A DNA stretch of 64,000 bases from NCBI RefSeq assembly GCF_029784155.1, contig NC_073691.1, positions 28,625,976 through 28,689,975 on the forward strand, given 5' to 3'. The stretch is from Uranotaenia lowii (lineage: Eukaryota > Arthropoda > Insecta > Diptera > Culicidae). The notes under the pieces were generated by a model. It was not told where the DNA came from, ran no database searches, and saw only the letters and a list, made by a program, of their open reading frames with translations. Shown in pieces: positions 58,636-64,000 of this stretch. How positions within the stretch are numbered: position 1 is the stretch's first letter; every line of letters starts with the position of its first letter. A program made the position numbers and the translations under genes.

Positions 58636-61600
58636 CACAGAAAAAATTAATTGCTGTAAAATTACGGTAAATATCCTGTAACAAAAAGGAGCAGGACATT
58701 TACTGTAATTTTACAGGTCGAAAAAAAAAATCACGTGACATTTATTTTTAAGTGAACCATTTATATTACAAGCTGGTTTAATTTTACAGTACTGTAAAAT
58801 TTTGGTGCATTGAATTTCTTAAGCTTCATATGTTTATTTTTTGTTTTCTTAAAATATTACTATATTTTTTTCGCATGAAATAAATACAACACATATAATG
58901 TTAAAAAACTTTATTTAACCAAAAATACTGCAACTTCAAAAGTTCTAGCTAAAACTGTCCAGCTTAAAAAACTCGTACGCATCAAAAGCAGTTGTAATCT
59001 CGATTCAAGCTAGATTTACAATTCTATTAAAAATACAACCTAATATTTGCTTTTTCCCTACAAGATTTACTAATAACAGTTGCTTTAAAAACAATTTTTG
59101 AACGATAAAAATAACGTTGATCCTATCCGTCTGTCTGTCTGGTATCGCACATATTTTCTTCAGCACAGTTTAAATTAAGTCAATTTAGGTGGATCTAAAT
59201 ATGAAATATGACCTCATTATGATTTCAAATCAAAATAGGTATAAATGTTACGAGCTATCTGATTGAAAAACATACTGTTTTTTCCTTTCACAGCAAAACT
59301 ACTGGTTAAACTATGGTACTACTCTGGAAATCGATGTTGAATTTAATCGTTACTCTGTAAACCAAGTCGAGCTGCTAGATTCGACTGAATCATTGTCGAG
59401 GAAATCTCTTTTCTAGAACAAGATCCTTACTCCAAAATATAGATAAATAACTGGAAATATTAAATCATCATGAATTCTTATCATTAGCGCAAAACTTCAT
59501 TTAAATAAATCAGAAATAGGATTGAAGTTCCATTTGTAACTTCAATTTCATAACCGAGCAAGTACTTAAACTTATTTGATACACTATGCTTTTCATATAA
59601 AAGCTGACCAATATAATATGTTGTTAAAAAATTGGCTTTTATCCTTTTGATTGAACAACACTAGAACGCCGTTTTAGATTATTATTCTTATGCGTGCTAT
59701 CCGAGCCTTCAGGTTCCTCTAAGCTCTGCGAGTGAAGTATCAAACCGAGTCCAGACCAGTACGGTTGAATTCTTTTTAGGTCTTAAATTTTGTGCAAAAA
59801 GATCGTCAATCTTTATCTTGTTAAAGGTGTCTTTGTTTTTAAATCCGGTTATCGGTACCGTCTTGGAGTGTAGTCTGAAATGATAAAAGAATAACTCTTT
59901 CAATCTAGTTTTAACAAATATTTCCGGTATAACCCTGGGCATTTTAAACCTGGAAAAAGTTCGTTTAAGTTCACGAAGTTTTAAAAATTACCTTTGAATT
60001 ATCGCTTGGACCGTCTACGTTCGCCGATATTGAAGGAGTTGATCTTCGAGAAATTCGAAATCGTTTCATTTCTACTTTAACTTTCCACACGGATTCACGT
60101 AACCTCATAGCCGAGGATAGCTGGTTGTTTCTGGACATAGTAAAATGAAAATTTGTTGTTTGAGCGATAAACAGGCTACAAAAAAAAAAACAAATAAAAA
60201 AGATTTATTATAGAACTCAACGAAAAAGTAATTTAAGCGATTTAGACAGTTGAAATAATAAAAAAAATATTTATACAGAAATAATTATCAATATCCTGTA
60301 AAAAACGACTAGAGAGAATCTATATTGCAACATAAAAGTTTGGTCTAATAGAACACGATGAAGCATAGCAAATAGGCGTCTTTCGTTCAAGATCTTTAAG
60401 GGAGTTTTTGTTTATGTTAATAAGTGTTTTACGTCATTTTAAGACCCATCTTAAATAACAAATTGAATATCTTAAAATGAATCAAATGAAAATTTACAAA
60501 ACAAAAACACTGAACATAGCGTGAAGCTGTTTGCGCCTGAATTGCTGTGCTGCAACTGTAATACAACTATCTGTTTTGAAAGAGTGCGTTCAAATCCTAA
60601 CTCGTAATTGTGTAATCAATTGTGTAATCAACCAGGCTATGGAATTTGATACCAAGGCTTTTCATATTTTCGCAAGATAACGATACGATTTTTAAACCAT
60701 TTAGTACCAATTAAAATTTCCATTAAATGTTTCAAGTTGTAATTTGTGGAAAGAATATATAATATTATTATTATTCAAGTGGGGGAACGAAGACTCTTAT
60801 GGTCAGAACTTCGACACAAAAACGATAGGTATTGAGAAGAGCATCATGTAAAAGATCGCATATGACTTTGTGCAGGCGGTTAGGTCTGAAAGGGCTCAAA
60901 AGCTCAAAACTGATATGTTCAAAGTATGATTCAGGGACATCAAAGGCTGAAATCGCAGCTAAAGGAACATTTGAATATTCTTTAAGCTATAAATAGGAAA
61001 GTAATATAAACGAGATTCACTCACCTTTTTAAGCTTTTGATACAGATGAACTTTCGATAATAAGGCATTTTTAGTGGAGCTAACACTTTTTCTTTCGGCT
61101 TCGGTGACCAGCTGCATGTTGGTGCTGAATTATTTCTCCGGTGGATTATTGTGTGTTTCATTTAGGTTGAGCCACTTTACTGGAACGTGGGATAAGTAAT
61201 GAGTGGGAATTCCTCCGTTCTTAGTCACCATATCGCCATAGATGCAGAACTCGACTTTTTACCGGACAAATACTTATACAATCCTGATAGATTGGAATGA
61301 TGTATATCACCTGAAAATAGTTTATATATTGCAAAATATGTAAGTTTCTAATTCTAATTAAACTCACCTTTATGGTTTGATGATCTCCGTTAAGTCAGAA
61401 GCGACGATCGAAAATAGTTCATTTCGTACGAAACTTTGTACAGTTTTGATGTACTTGCTTCGAAAAGTTCCTGTTGACGGTTCTCTGTTTTGAACAACAT
61501 TAGTGACCAGCTGCTTCCTGAGCAATATTCTTCGGCGGATTGTCGGTCTAGTGCATCAGGAACCACCATTCAATCGATTTTTCGGGATAACTTTTCATTT

Positions 61601-61948
61601 CGGCCCGCACGAATCACGAATGTTTGTTTTTGTTTTGATCATCTGAACACTGTGTTAAATCAAGTTGTTATTTTTAAGAACAAAATGAAGAGCCACTGAA
61701 TATTATTCTAGAACAAGTAATTTTTAGTGACAATTTAAAATTATACTCGAGAAAATTATGTTCGACCTGTAAAATGCGGTGAATGTCATGCTTCTTTTTG
61801 TTGAAGGACATTTACTTTAATATTAAATGACTTTCATTTAACTTCCAGTTAAATTCATTTACAATTACAGGTTTATTGTTTTACAGGTTCTATTAATTTA
61901 CGTGCAACCATTTTCAAGTACACGTGAAATTCATTATTTTTTTCTGTG
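58636..61948. mobile_element. 3.3-kb TIR element inserted in the LINE (CACAGAAAAAA ends)
   Basis: The ends are CACAGAAAAAATTAAT and, read inward from the right, CACAGAAAAAAATAATG, flanked by TA (58634-58635 and 61949-61950). Subterminal CTGTAAAA/TTTTACAG words are repeated at both ends (58650-58800 and 61760-61895). Removing the element and one TA would leave the LINE with H-x4-C spacing, supporting TA as the duplication; a 3-bp AGT duplication is an alternative. An internal diverged duplication relates 61104-61180 to 61503-61575. No classical transposase motif is recognised; several short minus-strand frames and splice-like sites exist. Confidence 0.8.
60771..61117 (-). CDS. Possible two-exon small ORF inside the 3.3-kb element
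   Basis: The minus-strand ATG at 61117 opens 31 codons (MQLVTEAERKSVSSTKN...QKLKK) to 61025, ending at GTGAGT. After 38 bases an acceptor TTTATAG (60987) leads into 71 further codons (LKEYSNVPLAAISAFDVPES...) and TAA at 60771. Together that is 102 residues. A 38-base intron is shorter than usual for insects, and reading through without splicing also stays open for 22 codons, so the model is weak. No family recognised. The start region lies in the segment duplicated at 61503. Confidence 0.25.
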
Positions 61949-61950
61949 TA

Positions 61951-64000
61951 GTACAGGATGTGTTTCAAATTTTCTTCCTCATTGCAGGTTTCACATAAGC
62001 CATTTTCTTCCCATCCAAATTTGGCTTTTCTTTCTTTCGTGAGCGTGTGTCCTGAGCGGATCCTTCAGATTGTACGGACTTCTTCCGGGTTTAGGAGTAG
62101 GATTTTGAACCAGACGTGGGGAGGTACGGTTTGGTGGAATTGGTAGTGAAATATTCCTTTCGACAACGATTGTTCTTGGTATAATAATTGCCATTCATTC
62201 CAGGTCTGTCGTTTTGCTGTAAGAAGCAAGTCACCAAGGACCAGTGCCGTGAAATCTGTTTGCTCTTCCATTGTGGCTTGTACTGCAAGGTCGTTGGCGA
62301 ATTCGTTCCCGTTTATGACTGTATGGCTGGGAACCCATTGGATGTTTATTAACGTATGCAGAAGCTCTCTAATTCTTTTCATAATCATCCATGCTAGAGA
62401 GTTCTGGTGCCATTTATCTCTATTGATTAGGATTTTGCAGGCACTGGCCGAGTCCGTAAAGATCACAGTTTTTTTGGTAGCCTTTTCTCTTTGTCATGTC
62501 TAGTGCACTTTTGATAGCAAGTAGTTCGGCATTTGTTATCGAGTAGCTAGTTCACATTTATTTTGTCGGCGTGTTTCTGTTTGTCGGTTTCGTAAAATAT
62601 CCCTATGGCCACCCCATGTGTGTTTTTGGAAGCATCAGTGTATATTTTATTAAAGATTTTGTATTTGGTGTGATACACTTCAAAAAATTCTTTTTTCCAG
62701 GTTTCGATACATTTTCTTTCTTACTGTTGGTTTTCCCCAGGGAGGTTTTTATGATGGTGAGATATCTGGTTCTAGGAATCTTTTCCTCATCAGAAAGTTT
62801 CTTTCAGGGTCATCTAGATGGACATGATCTACGAGATATGCGTATTTTCTGGCAGTTTTAGTTAGGTATGAACCGTTGTCTACTTCGTTCTCAGTTGCGT
62901 TGATTATAAATTTGTTTATTTGGTTGTTAGAGAATTTGCTCCTTAGAATTTCCCTTTTTGTAAGCCATTCTGCTCTTACTTGCATTGGCATCTGTCCCGT
63001 ATCTGCGAGAATAACATTAATAGGGGTGTCTTTTAAGTAGCCCATGACTGAACCTAAAAAGGGCATTTTGAACTACTTCGATTTTCTGTATGTAAGTTCT
63101 GGATGCTATCCCATAGATAGAGGACCCGTATTCTAATCTGCTCCGAATAATTGAGTTTCCTACCCTGATTAGGGTTTCTTTGTTCGACCCCGAGCTTTTT
63201 CTTCCTAATAGTTTGATAATATTAAGTCTTTTGGATGCCTTCATCCTGACATGATCTCTGTGTTTTCGGTGTGTAAGATTCCTATTTAGAACGTATCCAA
63301 GGTAACAATGTGTATTGTTTATTTCTATATTTTCTCCACATATTTTTATATTGAGATGATATGTTTTTTTTTTTTAAACTATTGCCGAGCTTTTGCTGGG
63401 ATTAGTCTTAAGGTTGATCGGGTCCATACATTGTTTGAGATTGTCAAGATACGTATTCAGTTTGTGTACCATTTCTCTTAGGTCGTTTCCTTTAATTACT
63501 ATCGTGAAGTCGTCAGCAAATTGCAGGAGTTTACAGTCCTCTGATGAAGCGGTGTGTAGATTTGTAGTATGTATCTATTGAAAAGTTGTGGAGATAGGGG
63601 ACAGCCGTGTGGTAGACCATCACCTACTTCTTGTTGAAGAGTACCATCGTTGTATTCTAGGATCATTATTCTTTTTTTAAGGTAGTGCCCAATCCAGGAT
63701 ACAATTTTAGGAGGAATTGTTATTGTTAGTGATTCATCAGTAATTTTAATTTAATCGAGTCAACGGCTTTTGAGATGTCGATAAATACGACGATTACTTG
63801 TTGTTTTGTGGATTGAGCTTGTTTTATATAGTTGGTGAAATATTGTACACAGGTAATGGCAGAGCAGTCCTTTCTGAAACCGAAACTTAGCTTGGGAAAT
63901 GTGTTATGAACTGTCAATATTTCCTCTAGGCGAGACTTGATCACTCCATTGACGTACATACATATTAACTTTGTGGATCATTTTGGCAGTGTTTGCATAC
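61951..64000 (-). pseudogene. I-group non-LTR retrotransposon: RT, RNase H, CCHC (runs off the window)
   Basis: Read right to left the parts occur in the expected order. RT palm motif A is VVFIDISKAVDSI (about 63780), with FGFRKDCSAI before it; Val replaces the usual Phe after KA. GDGLPHGCPLSPQLFN (about 63610) follows. Motif C LQFADDFTIV (about 63510) keeps both Asp. The thumb region includes SIIRSRLEYGSSIYGIAS (63100-63160). The RNase H domain has YTDAS (about 62640), AELLAIK (about 62525), FTDSAS (about 62455) and GNEFAND (about 62300), so the D-E-D-D residues are all identifiable. The CCHC region CETCNEEENLKHILY then meets the inserted element. Frameshifts (near 63725, 63590, 63390, 62550) and stops make it non-functional. 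RNase H downstream of RT points to the I superfamily; the exact clade is inference. Confidence 0.88.

Overview
This is an AT-rich eukaryotic window with no bacterial features. The transposon content (a Tc1/mariner-group transposase with a MDDETY motif, R1/Jockey-like and I-like non-LTR retrotransposons with RNase H, tRNA-headed SINEs, many small TIR elements) suggests an insect, most likely a dipteran and plausibly a mosquito. That is an inference from element families; no marker gene is present. I recognise no complete host gene. Almost everything supportable is repetitive DNA. Two gaps of exactly 500 N (1032-1531 and 31946-32445) are assembly placeholders.

Layout: 0-13 kb is an intergenic or intronic landscape of non-autonomous DNA elements whose ends can be defined by terminal inverted repeats (TIRs) and target site duplications (TSDs). 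They are a foldback element (41-1028), a hAT-like element (1988-4902), a PIF/Harbinger-like MITE (5619-5947), a TA-flanked MITE (7490-8401), and an 8-bp-TSD element (9894-12119) with a hAT MITE nested in it (10217-10692). At 13.4-18.6 kb two satellites lie end to end: a 9-bp array (ATTTTTGTC) and a 13-bp array (TTTCAGATTCAGA). At 20.2-22.2 kb there is a decayed R1/Jockey-like retrotransposon. At 22.3-30.3 kb there are LTR-element relics with two candidate primer-binding sites and a tandem array with an exact 256-bp period. At 32-38 kb there are two SINE families, a broken mariner-group transposase, and decayed satellite-like words.

The most striking region is 42.0-54.2 kb. Four related short-period arrays run TGACAAAAA, TTACAAAAA, TTTACAGAAA (then a 7-bp GAGAAAT array) up to about 47.5 kb. 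After 1.7 kb of non-repetitive DNA the reverse complements follow in mirror order: AAATTTCTGT, a short TTTTTGTAA patch, TTTTTGTCA and an 11-bp derivative. The two flanks are each about 5 kb. The non-repetitive centre holds a 130-codon open frame, the best candidate for a host coding exon.

The right end (58.5-64 kb) is an I-group non-LTR retrotransposon on the minus strand with RT, RNase H and CCHC regions, degenerate. It is split by a 3.3-kb TIR element inserted inside its CCHC motif; the two halves can be matched across the insertion. No pathway or operon-like organisation is visible. The biology here is repeat birth, homogenisation and nested transposition.
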